A stretch of 64,000 nucleotides of DNA from Nodosilinea sp. PGN35 (lineage in GTDB: Bacteria; Cyanobacteriota; Cyanobacteriia; Phormidesmidales; Phormidesmidaceae), in NCBI RefSeq assembly GCF_029109325.1, contig NZ_JAQKQJ010000015.1, positions 214,039 to 278,038 on the forward strand. The letters run 5' to 3'. The notes below the pieces were generated by a model, which had not been told where the DNA came from, ran no database searches, and saw only the letters and a program-made list of their open reading frames with translations. Both the position numbers and the translations under genes were made by a program. The first letter of the stretch is position 1, and every line of letters starts with the position of its first letter. Shown here piece by piece: positions 33,986 through 42,919 of this stretch.

Positions 33986-35893
33986 ATGGGCAAGGATAAA
34001 AAGAGACCATTGGGTGCTAAACCATCCAGGACACGCGCACTGCTTACCCTGGGATCGGGCGCTTTTTTATTGGGGGCCGCTGTGCCCCTAGCCGGTGCCA
34101 TTAGTACAGGTGTAGTCAATGTCGGCAGCGTTGGGCTGGCGGCCCCCTCGGCCCTCGACCAGCCCCAGGCGCTGATGCCGGGATTACTGGCTTTGATTGA
34201 CGCCCCGGGGGTAGACGCATTCCCTACGGCGGTGAGCAGCGAGCGGCTGTGTCGTCGGCCAGAAAATTTGACCCCGGTTGCCAGCTCCCCCCCTGGGGAA
34301 GCCCTATTCCAAAGCTCTAGCCTGGCAAGCGCGACCGTGACCCAGGCGGCTGGGGCGATCGGTCAGCTCGGGGCTGAGCCCTGGCCCAGCATTCACCCCC
34401 AGGCTGCCGAAGCACGAGTGCCGGTGTTGATGTACCACGATGTGCTCGAGCCGCCGGAGGTCTTTTTTGATTTGACGCCCGCAGACTTTGAGGCCCATCT
34501 CAACAAGCTGCTGGACAGTGGCTTCACCCCCATCAGCCCCGACCAGCTGGTACAGCACCTGCGCACAGGTCTGGCCCTGCCCGAAAAGCCTGTCCTGCTT
34601 ACCTTCGATGACGGCTACGTCGGCCACTACGAGCACGTTTACCCGCTGCTGCAAAAGTATCAGGTGCCAGCCACCTTCTTTGTGTTTCCCGGCAAGGTAG
34701 ATGGCACCGTGGCTGGGCGTTCAACCCTCACCTGGGAACAGCTCAAAACCATGGCCGCCGATCCGCTGGTGACCATTGCCTCCCACAGCGTTACCCATCC
34801 CCCTGACCTACGCGCCCTCAGCGATGAGGAGTTGGCCTACGAAGTGGTGGAGTCAAAGCGACAGCTAGAGGCTCAGCTCGGTGTTCCCATGCGGTACTTT
34901 AGCTACCCTACCGGCCACTACGATGAGCGAGTCGCCCAGGCCGTAGCCGATGCTGGCTATATGGCTGGGTTCACCATGCGTCAGAACGATGAAAAATTTG
35001 CCGGTGCTTCAGAGTCGCTGCTGGCGATCGAGCGATTTGGTCAATCTAATCTTGAGGCTCTAATCGACGCCGCCTGGGGCGGCCCTGCTGCCAGTAGCGG
35101 CATCAAGCCCGTTGCGATCGCCAGCTCTGAGTTTAACTTTTCTACCCCCGTTACCCTACAGAAGATCGATGGGGAGGGGCAGTCGTTTTCCCTGATTAGC
35201 GGTGGGCACCCGGTGACGATTCACGCCAACAGTCGCTATCAACTCCCTGAAATACTGGCGGGCACCAACATTGCTGGGGCTGTGGACGGTGGCTTTTTCT
35301 CCCTCAAGTACCTGGACTCAAACGTAATGATTGGCCCGGTGTTGAGCCAGAGCACAAGGCGGTTTGTGCCAGGATATGCTGGCGAAATTCCGAAACTCAA
35401 CGGTCGTCCTCTGGTGCTGATGGCCCCCAACCAGGTTAAGTTTGTGCCCTTTGAGGCCGACCGCCACAACACGCTGGCGGGCCTAGCTCAGCAGTTACCC
35501 GGCGTTACCGACGCCTTTGTGGCGGCTGGCTGGCTGGTCAAAGATGGTCTACCCCAGCCCGCCAGCAGCTTTGGCACCCTGTTCGACTTTGATGCCCGCC
35601 GCCACCGGGCCTTTTGGGGAATTAACACCAGCGGGCAGCCGGTAGTGGGGGTAACCCACACGATGGTTGACTCAGTACAGCTGGGCGAACTACTTTATCA
35701 GGCGGGTCTGCGCGATGCGGTAATGCTCGATTCTGGGGCCAGCGCTTCCCTGACCTACCAGGGAGATTCACTGGTGGGATACATTCCCCGACCGGTACCC
35801 CACCTGGTGGGCCTGGTACCTCCCGATGCCCACAACGGCAGCCCCTGCCCGCTGGTGCTAGACCCAGAAAACTCCACAACGGCACCGCGCTAA
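33986..35893 (+). CDS. Polysaccharide deacetylase (NodB) fused to a phosphodiester glycosidase domain
   Basis: 635 aa from ATG 33986; the gene is preceded by GGGGAG. An N-terminal signal anchor lies at about residues 17-40. The NodB domain (about 143-335) has the metal and catalytic motif TFDDG at 206-210 and SHSVTH at 266-271, so it should remove acetyl groups from an N-acetylated glycan. The C-terminal half (about 365-630) is a second enzyme domain of the NAGPA/DUF2233 type, with GAVDGGFFSL and MLDSGASASLTY. The two catalytic domains in one exported protein point to cell-wall or exopolysaccharide remodelling. It stands alone, downstream of the divergent pheA. Confidence 0.88.
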   Translation: MGKDKKRPLGAKPSRTRALLTLGSGAFLLGAAVPLAGAISTGVVNVGSVGLAAPSALDQPQALMPGLLALIDAPGVDAFPTAVSSERLCRRPENLTPVASSPPGEALFQSSSLASATVTQAAGAIGQLGAEPWPSIHPQAAEARVPVLMYHDVLEPPEVFFDLTPADFEAHLNKLLDSGFTPISPDQLVQHLRTGLALPEKPVLLTFDDGYVGHYEHVYPLLQKYQVPATFFVFPGKVDGTVAGRSTLTWEQLKTMAADPLVTIASHSVTHPPDLRALSDEELAYEVVESKRQLEAQLGVPMRYFSYPTGHYDERVAQAVADAGYMAGFTMRQNDEKFAGASESLLAIERFGQSNLEALIDAAWGGPAASSGIKPVAIASSEFNFSTPVTLQKIDGEGQSFSLISGGHPVTIHANSRYQLPEILAGTNIAGAVDGGFFSLKYLDSNVMIGPVLSQSTRRFVPGYAGEIPKLNGRPLVLMAPNQVKFVPFEADRHNTLAGLAQQLPGVTDAFVAAGWLVKDGLPQPASSFGTLFDFDARRHRAFWGINTSGQPVVGVTHTMVDSVQLGELLYQAGLRDAVMLDSGASASLTYQGDSLVGYIPRPVPHLVGLVPPDAHNGSPCPLVLDPENSTTAPR

Positions 35894-35947
35894 ACGGCCT
35901 GGCCGAGGGCTGCTGCTGCCAGGCAATATTACAGCTGTAGCAGTTCG

Positions 35948-36012
35948 GTTGAGACAGTGTCTCCGCAACGTTCAAACGTACGAACGTTTTAGGGATTGGT
36001 GCATGTCCTAAC
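35948..36012. repeat. MITE-like 65-bp element, copy A
   Basis: The ends GTTGAGACA and TGTCCTAAC form imperfect 9-bp inverted repeats. The interior is built of AACGTTC/GAACGTT half-sites. The same design and length occur at 49099-49164, and a degenerate copy at about 47346-47435. It lies between the deacetylase and psb32 stop codons. Confidence 0.7.
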
Positions 36013-36027
36013 TCAGATAACTACGGC

Positions 36028-36768
36028 TTAGTTGCCGAACCCTGCGTACCAGAAGTAGGTGGCCATGGGAATGACGGTGGCTAGCACCAGCAAAACCACG
36101 AGCAGTACAGTACTGTTGCCCCGATTTTCGGCGGTTTCTTCAGCGCTGGCGAAGGTGCTCTCACTGTCAAAGGAATCGTCAAAATTGGGCGGGCCAGGAT
36201 CCTCCTTGCCTGCGAGCACGGCCCCGAGGCGATCGCTAGCGGCCAAGAATGACTGGTTGTACTTGTCCCCTTCTAGCAGGGGATACAGCACTGTTTCCTG
36301 GGCAACGCTCGTGGCAATATCGTCGTTCAGCAAAGTCGCCGAGCGATCGCCCACGCGAATACCGACGGTTTTAGTAACTTCGTCGAGCACCAGCAGGGTT
36401 TGATCCGCCTGCGCTTCTGGCGTGGGATACCAGCGCTCAAACAGCTTATCGGTAAAGGTTTGAACCGTATCGCCGTAGTCGAGATGGTGAATGGTCACCA
36501 GGCGCACCTCGTTGCCGGTGGCCGCAGCGAGATCACTCAACCGACCTGAAATTTTATTTTCGTTGATCCGGCTGATAATGTTGGCTTCGTCGATGACCCA
36601 GGTAGCCTCGCCAGCCGCTACGGTTGGCATTTGAAAAACGGCTAGGGCTTCTGCCGGGGGGGCGACCAACCCCAGCACTAAAACCAGGGGCAAAACCAGG
36701 CCCACAAGAACGCTCCAGCAGACTTTAACCGAGCGCAGGGGCATGCGTTGGCAGGGGTAACTGTTCAT
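36028..36768 (-). CDS. psb32: Photosystem II repair protein Psb32 (TPM domain)
   Basis: 246 aa. A signal peptide (residues about 10-42, ending PPAEALA) exports the TPM domain (about 55-185, starting WVIDEANIISRINENK) to the thylakoid lumen or periplasm. A C-terminal helix (about 222-240) anchors it. This matches cyanobacterial Psb32, implicated in protecting photosystem II from photodamage and speeding its repair. The start is ATG 36768; ATG 36744 would give a shorter signal peptide and is also plausible. Confidence 0.88.
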   Translation of the reverse strand: MNSYPCQRMPLRSVKVCWSVLVGLVLPLVLVLGLVAPPAEALAVFQMPTVAAGEATWVIDEANIISRINENKISGRLSDLAAATGNEVRLVTIHHLDYGDTVQTFTDKLFERWYPTPEAQADQTLLVLDEVTKTVGIRVGDRSATLLNDDIATSVAQETVLYPLLEGDKYNQSFLAASDRLGAVLAGKEDPGPPNFDDSFDSESTFASAEETAENRGNSTVLLVVLLVLATVIPMATYFWYAGFGN

Positions 36769-37029
36769 GGGCCTAGGCTACAGCAACGACTGAACCAGGG
36801 ACACCTCGCTGGCTTTCTGGCTCTACTACTCAATATACGGGGCAGCGAGCCCTGAGGGAACCAGATCGTTTTGTTTGCCCAAGGCAAAGACCCCGCTGAG
36901 ACCGAATCCGCCTTGGCTAACTCCCGGTTGGGCTAGACAAACGGTGTTTGCCTCTACGCAAGCCTCCCGGTTCACGGGGTGATGCGGTGCGGCTTGGATC
37001 TGGAAGCCAGAGAACTGAGAGCCTATTTT

Positions 37030-37308
37030 TTAGGCAGACGGTAGATTCCGCAGTCGAATCAGCTGCCGACGCATCAGCGGAGAGGCCGCGACCTCGGCAA
37101 CTTCAGCCACGTCTACCTGGGACTCAAGCTGCTCGACAAACTCATCGCTGCCGTAGGAAAAAGCGTCGATGAGTTGCTCGAGCAGATGCTCGCGGTCGGC
37201 CATGACGTGGCTTTCTTCTAAAATGCGAAACTTGAGGGTGATGGCGCACTCATAGACGCCAACCTGGGGCTCAACCGACGGACGGGGTGCAGACGTAGCC
37301 ATAGTCAA
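37030..37308 (-). CDS. Small cyanobacterial regulator-like protein (Npun_R1517-type)
   Basis: 92 aa. The core GVYECAITLKFRILEE, then DREHLLEQLIDAFSYGSDEFVEQL and the ending ASPLMRRQLIRLRN match a small cyanobacterial family that databases name after Nostoc Npun_R1517 and connect with heterocyst differentiation. Filamentous non-heterocystous species also carry it, so that label need not apply. I match it from memory and could not confirm it. The stop codon lies in a short GCCTAAAAAATAGGC hairpin that may end the transcript. Confidence 0.65.
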   Translation of the reverse strand: MTMATSAPRPSVEPQVGVYECAITLKFRILEESHVMADREHLLEQLIDAFSYGSDEFVEQLESQVDVAEVAEVAASPLMRRQLIRLRNLPSA

Positions 37309-37946
37309 ATGTGTACTCCCTAACTAAGCAAAAGAGGAGTCATCAAAGGAGACTGGGGGCTAGAGGATTTGTCCTGCCGAGGGCTTGCAGGGGCATCGAA
37401 GCGTTGTAGGCTGAGAACGGTGAACTGCTGACCGCAGCGATGCAATCCCTATTGATGACGGAATCGGGTAGCTCTGCACCTAGCTGCGCTGACTCGCGCG
37501 ACAGCGACAGACCAGGGGGAACCACCTGTTGCCATCAAACCAAAAAAATTGGCCTACGCTAGTTTTTGGCGCAGGTTTTCACAGGATTGATACAGTTTTG
37601 TGAGGCCAGGATTAATCAATTTAAAGCCTATCCGTACATTTTCAGGATGGAGTAATTTTTTTATACTTCGAGTCTGCCTTGAGGTTTTGTCGGAGTACTT
37701 TTTAAGATTTATTTAGGGTAAAACGATTGCCTAAAGGCAGGTGTCGCAGTAGATAGACTTCTTTTTAAGGCAGGTATAAAAACTCAGGTTTAGGCCGTTA
37801 GCAACTCTATTAAAGATCGGCTTGAACCGAGAGACGGGCGCGAAAACTATGCCGGTGGCGTGGGATGCGATCGCATCAAATAACGCCAACTTGGCCAAAA
37901 GTCCGTAGACTACTGAGTAGGCTAAGTGCCATAACAAACTGTCGAA
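37309..37946. other. Long intergenic region upstream of the AEC permease gene
   Basis: 638 bp with no gene I can support. The central part (37560-37800) is AT-rich and probably contains promoters; a TATACT at about 37661 is a possible -10. A 78-codon minus-strand frame at 37731-37967 overlaps the permease start and has no family features. Confidence 0.4.
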
Positions 37947-39008
37947 ATGCGTGATTCTCTGATACAAGCCTATCTGCCGCTGGTGATTTGGGTTGGGCTA
38001 GGGGCTGGGCTGGGCCAGTTTTTGCCGCCAGCATTCCCCCGACTGCTGGGGCGGAGCCTGTACTGGGTGGGCATTCCCTTGGAAATTTTTGCCCTGGCGC
38101 GGCAGACCCCCTTTGCCCAGGGCACGGGCCTGGCACCGCTGTATACCGTGGTGTCTCTGGGCCTGGGGCTAGGTCTGGCGTTAGTGGGTTTAGGGGTAGT
38201 GCGATCGCTGTCCTCCGCCACGGCGGCGGCCCCAGGCGTAACGGCCCCAGGCGTAACGGCCCCAGCGGCGGTTTCAGCCCTGAGCCTGCTGCCCCCCGAG
38301 CAAACGGTGGACGCAGGCACAGCACCGCTGACCTGGGCCGATAGACCTCGTCAGGGCAGCTTTGTGCTGTGTGCCATGCTGGGCAATACGGGGTTTGTTG
38401 GGCTTGCCATTGTGCCCACCTTGGTGAGCGGCCCCTACCTGGGCTGGGCCGTGTTCTACAGCGTTACCCAGAACGTAGTTGGCACCTACGGGCTAGGGGT
38501 GTTTTTAGCCAGCTGGTTTGGGCGTGGTGGCCAGGCTCAATCGCGCTGGCAACAGCTGCGGGACGTAGTGACGGTGCCCTCGCTGTGGGCCTTCGCGCTG
38601 GGCTCGGCTTCCCAGGCTTGGGGCGGACCGCCGCTGGTTGAGACAGCCCTGCGGCGGTCGGTGTGGCTGGTGATTCCGGTGGCGCTGGTGCTGATGGGGC
38701 TAAGGTTGAGTCAGCTCCAGGGCTGGCGGAGTCTACAGCCGGCCCTGGTACCAGCCAGCCTCAAGGTGCTGGTGCTGCCCGCAGCGGTCGGGGGTGTCGC
38801 CCTGGGCATGGGGCTGCCCAGGGATGCAGCGCTGGTGCTGGTTCTAATGGCGGGCATGCCCAGCGCCTTTGCCGGGCTCATCCTAGCGGAAGAATACGGG
38901 CTAGATCGAGAGCTGACCGCCGCCAGCATTGCCCTGTCTACGGGGGCGTTGCTGCTGACCATTCCCCTGTGGTTAATGGTCTTTGGCGTTGGCCGCTTCG
39001 GGGGCTGA
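37947..39008 (+). CDS. AEC family permease (auxin efflux carrier-like)
   Basis: 353 aa integral membrane protein with about nine or ten hydrophobic segments. The pattern of two bundles separated by a hydrophilic loop (about residues 90-132), plus LCAMLGNTGFVGLAIVP near 142 and MAGMPSAFAGLILAEEYGLD near 308, fits the AEC (auxin efflux carrier) transporter family. The substrate cannot be predicted. The central loop includes a short tandem repeat APGVT from a duplicated 15-bp unit at 38228-38257. Its 3' end overlaps the convergent methyltransferase-like gene by 36 bp. Confidence 0.85.
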   Translation: MRDSLIQAYLPLVIWVGLGAGLGQFLPPAFPRLLGRSLYWVGIPLEIFALARQTPFAQGTGLAPLYTVVSLGLGLGLALVGLGVVRSLSSATAAAPGVTAPGVTAPAAVSALSLLPPEQTVDAGTAPLTWADRPRQGSFVLCAMLGNTGFVGLAIVPTLVSGPYLGWAVFYSVTQNVVGTYGLGVFLASWFGRGGQAQSRWQQLRDVVTVPSLWAFALGSASQAWGGPPLVETALRRSVWLVIPVALVLMGLRLSQLQGWRSLQPALVPASLKVLVLPAAVGGVALGMGLPRDAALVLVLMAGMPSAFAGLILAEEYGLDRELTAASIALSTGALLLTIPLWLMVFGVGRFGG

Positions 39009-39734
39009 GGGGTCTGGCGGCTCGGGGACGGGAGGCGTGGCTCCGTAGAGCAGGGCCAGATCGGGGGCTTCGGTGCAGTACAAGTGCACCCAGATATAGG
39101 CGTGCTGGAACAGGGCCAGGGCTAAGGCGGGCCGCGATCGCCCCCAGACTGCGATCGCCCAGAGCGCCAAGAAGCCAAAGCTGTACATGGCATTGCCGCT
39201 GTAGCGAAAGGCCCCCTGGTGCACCAGGGGCATAGTCCAGTAGCGGGCCCGAAAATGATCGCCGCCCGCCGCTCGCAGTAGGCCAAAGTACTGCTGTACA
39301 GACCAAAACGTATAGAGGGCTGGCCCTAGCAGCACAGCCCCCAAGGGTATCGCGACCCAAATAGGCATCGTCAGCGACCCCGCGCTACTCACGGCCACCG
39401 CCGCCGTTAGCAATGGGCGCGCCACCAGCAGCGGAAAGAACATCAGGCTCCACACCACCAGGTCGGCGCGGCCCAGCCAGCGGCTCAGGGTGCCAAAGCA
39501 GAGTTGCAGCCGCCAGAGCAGCCACACCAGCACCTGGTGGGTTACGGCGACGGCAACCAGCCCGTAGGCCCACTGGCGATCGCTCAGCCCCCAGACCATC
39601 CGCCCCGTCAGTCCCGGTTCGGCCAGGGCGATCGCCCCCGGCACTAAAACCAGCACGAGCAACCCGTGGGACAGCTGGCCATAGAACAGGTATCGCCACG
39701 AAACCCGACGGTTGACCTCAGAGAGTTCGTTCAT
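38973..39734 (-). CDS. PEMT/ICMT-like integral membrane methyltransferase
   Basis: 253 aa with about six hydrophobic segments. Near residue 177 is GAFRYSGNAMYSFGF, and near 213 the motif HAYIWVHLYCTEAPDL. These resemble the cofactor-binding end of phosphatidylethanolamine/isoprenylcysteine membrane methyltransferases. The methyl acceptor is not predictable, and cyanobacteria do not generally make phosphatidylcholine, so a lipid role is only a guess. Convergent with the AEC permease. The C-terminus is Pro/Ala-rich and unstructured. Confidence 0.68.
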   Translation of the reverse strand: MNELSEVNRRVSWRYLFYGQLSHGLLVLVLVPGAIALAEPGLTGRMVWGLSDRQWAYGLVAVAVTHQVLVWLLWRLQLCFGTLSRWLGRADLVVWSLMFFPLLVARPLLTAAVAVSSAGSLTMPIWVAIPLGAVLLGPALYTFWSVQQYFGLLRAAGGDHFRARYWTMPLVHQGAFRYSGNAMYSFGFLALWAIAVWGRSRPALALALFQHAYIWVHLYCTEAPDLALLYGATPPVPEPPDPSAPEAANAKDH

Positions 39735-39836
39735 AGCAGTCGTGTGATTGAGCGCTGAGCAAGACTCTGCCGGATGCTTTACCTAATTCTTAAGATTTGG
39801 CCCTATTGTATTGAGACGCATATCACCGTAGCAGCT

Positions 39837-41492
39837 ATGCCCAATCCCTTTCAGCAGCTAAAGGACAGATTTAAGGCGATCGGGTCTACCCTGACCGCCG
39901 AGGCCGCCGAGACCGCCAAGGCATCTCTGCGAGAGTGGCTAGAGGCCAACGCCGACACCCTGCGCCGCAAGCGCAAACAGGGAGAGTTTAACGGCACCAT
40001 GATGCAGTACTTCCACTGGTACACCCCCGCCGACGGCAGCCACTGGAACCAGGTGAAGGAGGAGGCCGAGGCGCTTGCCAAAGCAGGCATTACCGCCCTG
40101 TGGCTGCCACCGGCCTACAAAGGCATTGGCGGCGGCTACGACGTTGGCTATGGGGTCTACGACCTGTTTGATTTAGGGGAGTTTGATCAAAAGGGGACGG
40201 TGCGCACGAAGTACGGCACCAAGGATGAGTACCTGGCGGCGGTCAAAGCCTGTCGCGATCTGGGCATTAACATCTACGCCGACGTGGTGTTTAACCACAA
40301 AATGGCCGCCGACCGCGAAGAGGAATTTAAGGCAACTCCGATGGATCCGAGCGATCGCCACCGTCCCCTAGGCGACATGCGCCCGATCAAATCCTGGACA
40401 GAATTCAACTTTCCGGGGCGCGGCGACAAATACTCAAGCATGAAGTGGCACTGGTACCACTTTGACGCCGTTGACTACAACAGCTACGAACCCGACTACA
40501 AAGCCGTGTGGCTAATTGAAGGAAAAGCCTTTGAGGACAAGGTGAGCTGGGAGCTGGGCAGCTTCGACTACCTGATGGGCTGCGACCTCGACATTGACCA
40601 CCCCGAGGTGCGCGGCGAGCTGAAATACTGGGGCGAGTGGATGCTCGACCACGTCGGGGTAGATGGGTTTCGCCTCGATGCCATCAAGCACATCTGCGGC
40701 GACTTCTTTGTAGACTGGCTGGCCCATCTCGAAAACTACGCCCAGCGCGACCTGTTCTGCGTAGGCGAATACTGGACCTACGACCTGGGGGCGCTGAGCT
40801 GGTACGCCGGCAACTCTGGCGGGCAGCTGGATTTATTCGACGCGCCCCTGCACCACAATTTCCACAAGGCCAGCAAAGCGGGCAGCGGCTACGACCTGCG
40901 CACCATTTTTGACCACACCGTGGTGAAAGAAATGCCTCTGCTGGCGGTCACCCTGGTTGAAAACCACGACACCCAGCCCCTGCAAGCCCTGGAATCGGTG
41001 GTAGAGGCATGGTTTAAGCCCCTGGCCTACGCCCTGATTTTGCTGCGGGAGGAGGGCTATCCCTGCATCTTCCACTGCGACTACTACGGTGCCCACTACG
41101 TGGACAGGGGCCGCGACGGCAACGAGTACGAAATTTGGATGGACTCGCACCGCGACATTTTGGATCGCCTGCTGATGGGCCGCAAGCACTTTGCCTACGG
41201 CCCCCAGTACGACTACTTTGACCACCCCAACGTGGTGGGCTGGACGCGCCTGGGCTCTGACGGCCACCCGCGAGCTATGGCCGTGCTGCTGAGCAACGGA
41301 GCCGAAGGCACCAAGTGGATGGAGGTGGGCAAACCCAACACCACCTTTTACGACCTGACCGGGCATATTTCCCACACCATTACCACCAACGACGACGGTT
41401 GGGCCGAGTTTCGCTGCGGCGGCGGCTCAGTGTCGGTCTGGGTAGAAGATCACCCCATTCTAGGAACCTTCTTGGGGCTGGTGCCGGGGTAA
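39837..41492 (+). CDS. Alpha-amylase, GH13 family
   Basis: 551 aa from ATG 39837; an upstream ATG at 39774 adds hydrophobic residues that do not form a clean signal peptide, so a cytoplasmic enzyme is more likely. The TIM barrel starts at NGTMMQYFHWYTP (about residue 52). Family motifs are DVVFNH (region I), GFRLDAIKH with the nucleophile Asp (region II), CVGEYW with the acid/base Glu (region III) and VENHDT (region IV). It resembles the intracellular GH13_5 type that degrades glycogen or maltodextrins. It stands alone; the trehalose genes that use maltodextrins are 11 kb away. Confidence 0.93.
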   Translation: MPNPFQQLKDRFKAIGSTLTAEAAETAKASLREWLEANADTLRRKRKQGEFNGTMMQYFHWYTPADGSHWNQVKEEAEALAKAGITALWLPPAYKGIGGGYDVGYGVYDLFDLGEFDQKGTVRTKYGTKDEYLAAVKACRDLGINIYADVVFNHKMAADREEEFKATPMDPSDRHRPLGDMRPIKSWTEFNFPGRGDKYSSMKWHWYHFDAVDYNSYEPDYKAVWLIEGKAFEDKVSWELGSFDYLMGCDLDIDHPEVRGELKYWGEWMLDHVGVDGFRLDAIKHICGDFFVDWLAHLENYAQRDLFCVGEYWTYDLGALSWYAGNSGGQLDLFDAPLHHNFHKASKAGSGYDLRTIFDHTVVKEMPLLAVTLVENHDTQPLQALESVVEAWFKPLAYALILLREEGYPCIFHCDYYGAHYVDRGRDGNEYEIWMDSHRDILDRLLMGRKHFAYGPQYDYFDHPNVVGWTRLGSDGHPRAMAVLLSNGAEGTKWMEVGKPNTTFYDLTGHISHTITTNDDGWAEFRCGGGSVSVWVEDHPILGTFLGLVPG

Positions 41493-41608
41493 GTGAAGCC
41501 TGACTCTTTGCCTACTCTCCTTGAGCAACATAGACGATTTACGCCGCCAGCTACGGCCTCACCTCCTCCGTAGGATAGAATTTTATGCCGCGAAAAGTTA
41601 AGCTATGT

Positions 41609-41643
41609 AACGCCCGCTCATTTTACTGAAGCAGTCGGGCGTT
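41609..41643 (+). promoter_or_regulatory. Hairpin in the desB leader
   Basis: 8-bp stem AACGCCCG/CGGGCGTT (41609-41616 and 41636-41643) with a 19-nt loop, ending 27 bp before the desB GTG. It may be the transcript end of the amylase gene or a 5'-leader structure of desB, a gene that is cold-induced in other cyanobacteria. Confidence 0.45.
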
Positions 41644-41670
41644 CGTCTCTATGGTTAAATTGGTACTTTC

Positions 41671-42753
41671 GTGCAAGTAGATCGTGTTCCTCTAGGAGCT
41701 ACAGACGCAGAATTTTCGACCTACGCTCGCTCAGCCCAGGAGCTCAGCTTTACCCTTCAAGATCTCAAAGCCGCGATTCCGGCCCGCTGTTTTCAGCCCT
41801 CCACTCTGCGATCGCTGGCCTATTTCGTTTTAGACCTGGGAATTATCGCGGCGCTCTACGCCGTGGCCCACGCCATTGATACTTGGCTGTTTTTTCCTGT
41901 CTTTTGGCTGGCCCAGGGCACCATGTTTTGGGCGCTTTTTGTGGTGGGCCACGACTGTGGCCACGGCTCGTTTTCTCGCCACAGGTGGCTGAACACCCTG
42001 GTGGGTCACCTGGCCCACACGCCCATTTTGGTGCCCTACCACGGCTGGCGCATCAGCCACCGCACCCACCACGCCAACACCGGCAATATCGACACCGATG
42101 AGAGTTGGTACCCGGTGGATGAATCTACCTACCGGGCCATGCCCTGGCCCCAAAAGCTGGTGCGGTTTTATGGAGCGCTGTTTGCCTACCCGTTCTATCT
42201 GTTCTTTCGGTCCTCGGGGCGCAGCGGGTCTCACTTTATGCCCGGCAGCGATCTGTTTCGCCCTTCGGAACGGCGCGACGTGCTGGTGAGCACCCTCTGC
42301 TGGTCGGCCATGATTTTGTTTTTGGTCTGGCTGGGGCTGACCCAGGGGCTGTTGTTTTTGGCCACCTACTACGTGGCCCCCTACCTGGTGTTTGTGGCCT
42401 GGCTCGACTTTGTGACGTTTCTGCACCACACCGAGCCCGATATTCCCTGGTACCGGGGGGACGAGTGGTACTTTCTCAAGGGGGCGCTGTCAACTATCGA
42501 TCGCGACTACGGCTGGGTCAGCCCCATTCACCACAACATCGGCACCCATGTGGCCCACCACATTTTCTTGGGCATTCCCCATTACCACCTGAAGACGGCG
42601 ACGGCGGCAATTAAACCGATTTTGGGCGACCACTATCGGTGCTCTGAGGAGCCGGTGTGGAAAAGCTTTGCCCGATCGTTTTGGGCCTGCCACTACGTGG
42701 CTGACCAGGGATCGAAGGTGTATTACCAACCCCACCCCAGCCGTCGGCAGTAG
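41671..42753 (+). CDS. desB: Omega-3 acyl-lipid desaturase
   Basis: 360 aa thylakoid/plasma-membrane enzyme that inserts the omega-3 double bond into membrane-lipid C18 chains with ferredoxin as electron donor. The three histidine boxes are HDCGH at 94-98, HRTHH at 130-134 and HVAHH at 293-297. The surrounding sequence (THHANTGNIDTDESW, SPIHHNIGTH) is the omega-3 type, not the delta-12 type. Hydrophobic pairs lie at about 48-92 and 205-250. The start is a GTG at 41671. Expression of this family is typically cold-induced; a leader hairpin is noted. Confidence 0.93.
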   Translation: MQVDRVPLGATDAEFSTYARSAQELSFTLQDLKAAIPARCFQPSTLRSLAYFVLDLGIIAALYAVAHAIDTWLFFPVFWLAQGTMFWALFVVGHDCGHGSFSRHRWLNTLVGHLAHTPILVPYHGWRISHRTHHANTGNIDTDESWYPVDESTYRAMPWPQKLVRFYGALFAYPFYLFFRSSGRSGSHFMPGSDLFRPSERRDVLVSTLCWSAMILFLVWLGLTQGLLFLATYYVAPYLVFVAWLDFVTFLHHTEPDIPWYRGDEWYFLKGALSTIDRDYGWVSPIHHNIGTHVAHHIFLGIPHYHLKTATAAIKPILGDHYRCSEEPVWKSFARSFWACHYVADQGSKVYYQPHPSRRQ

Positions 42754-42919
42754 TCGAGGAGGCATGTCTGTGACATCACAGACGCGGGGCTTCGGTAGTC
42801 TATAGACTGAAATGGGCAGTTTAGAATCAGTGCGGTTCTAGGCTGCCCATCGGGATGTTTGGGCGGTTTTGGCCGGGCGACAGGTTTGGTTTTGCAGCCC
42901 TGCGGCAATGGTGTGAATA

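Noticed and set aside
37731..37967. 78-codon minus-strand frame upstream of the AEC permease gene
   Set aside because: Overlaps the permease start, AT-rich, no family features.
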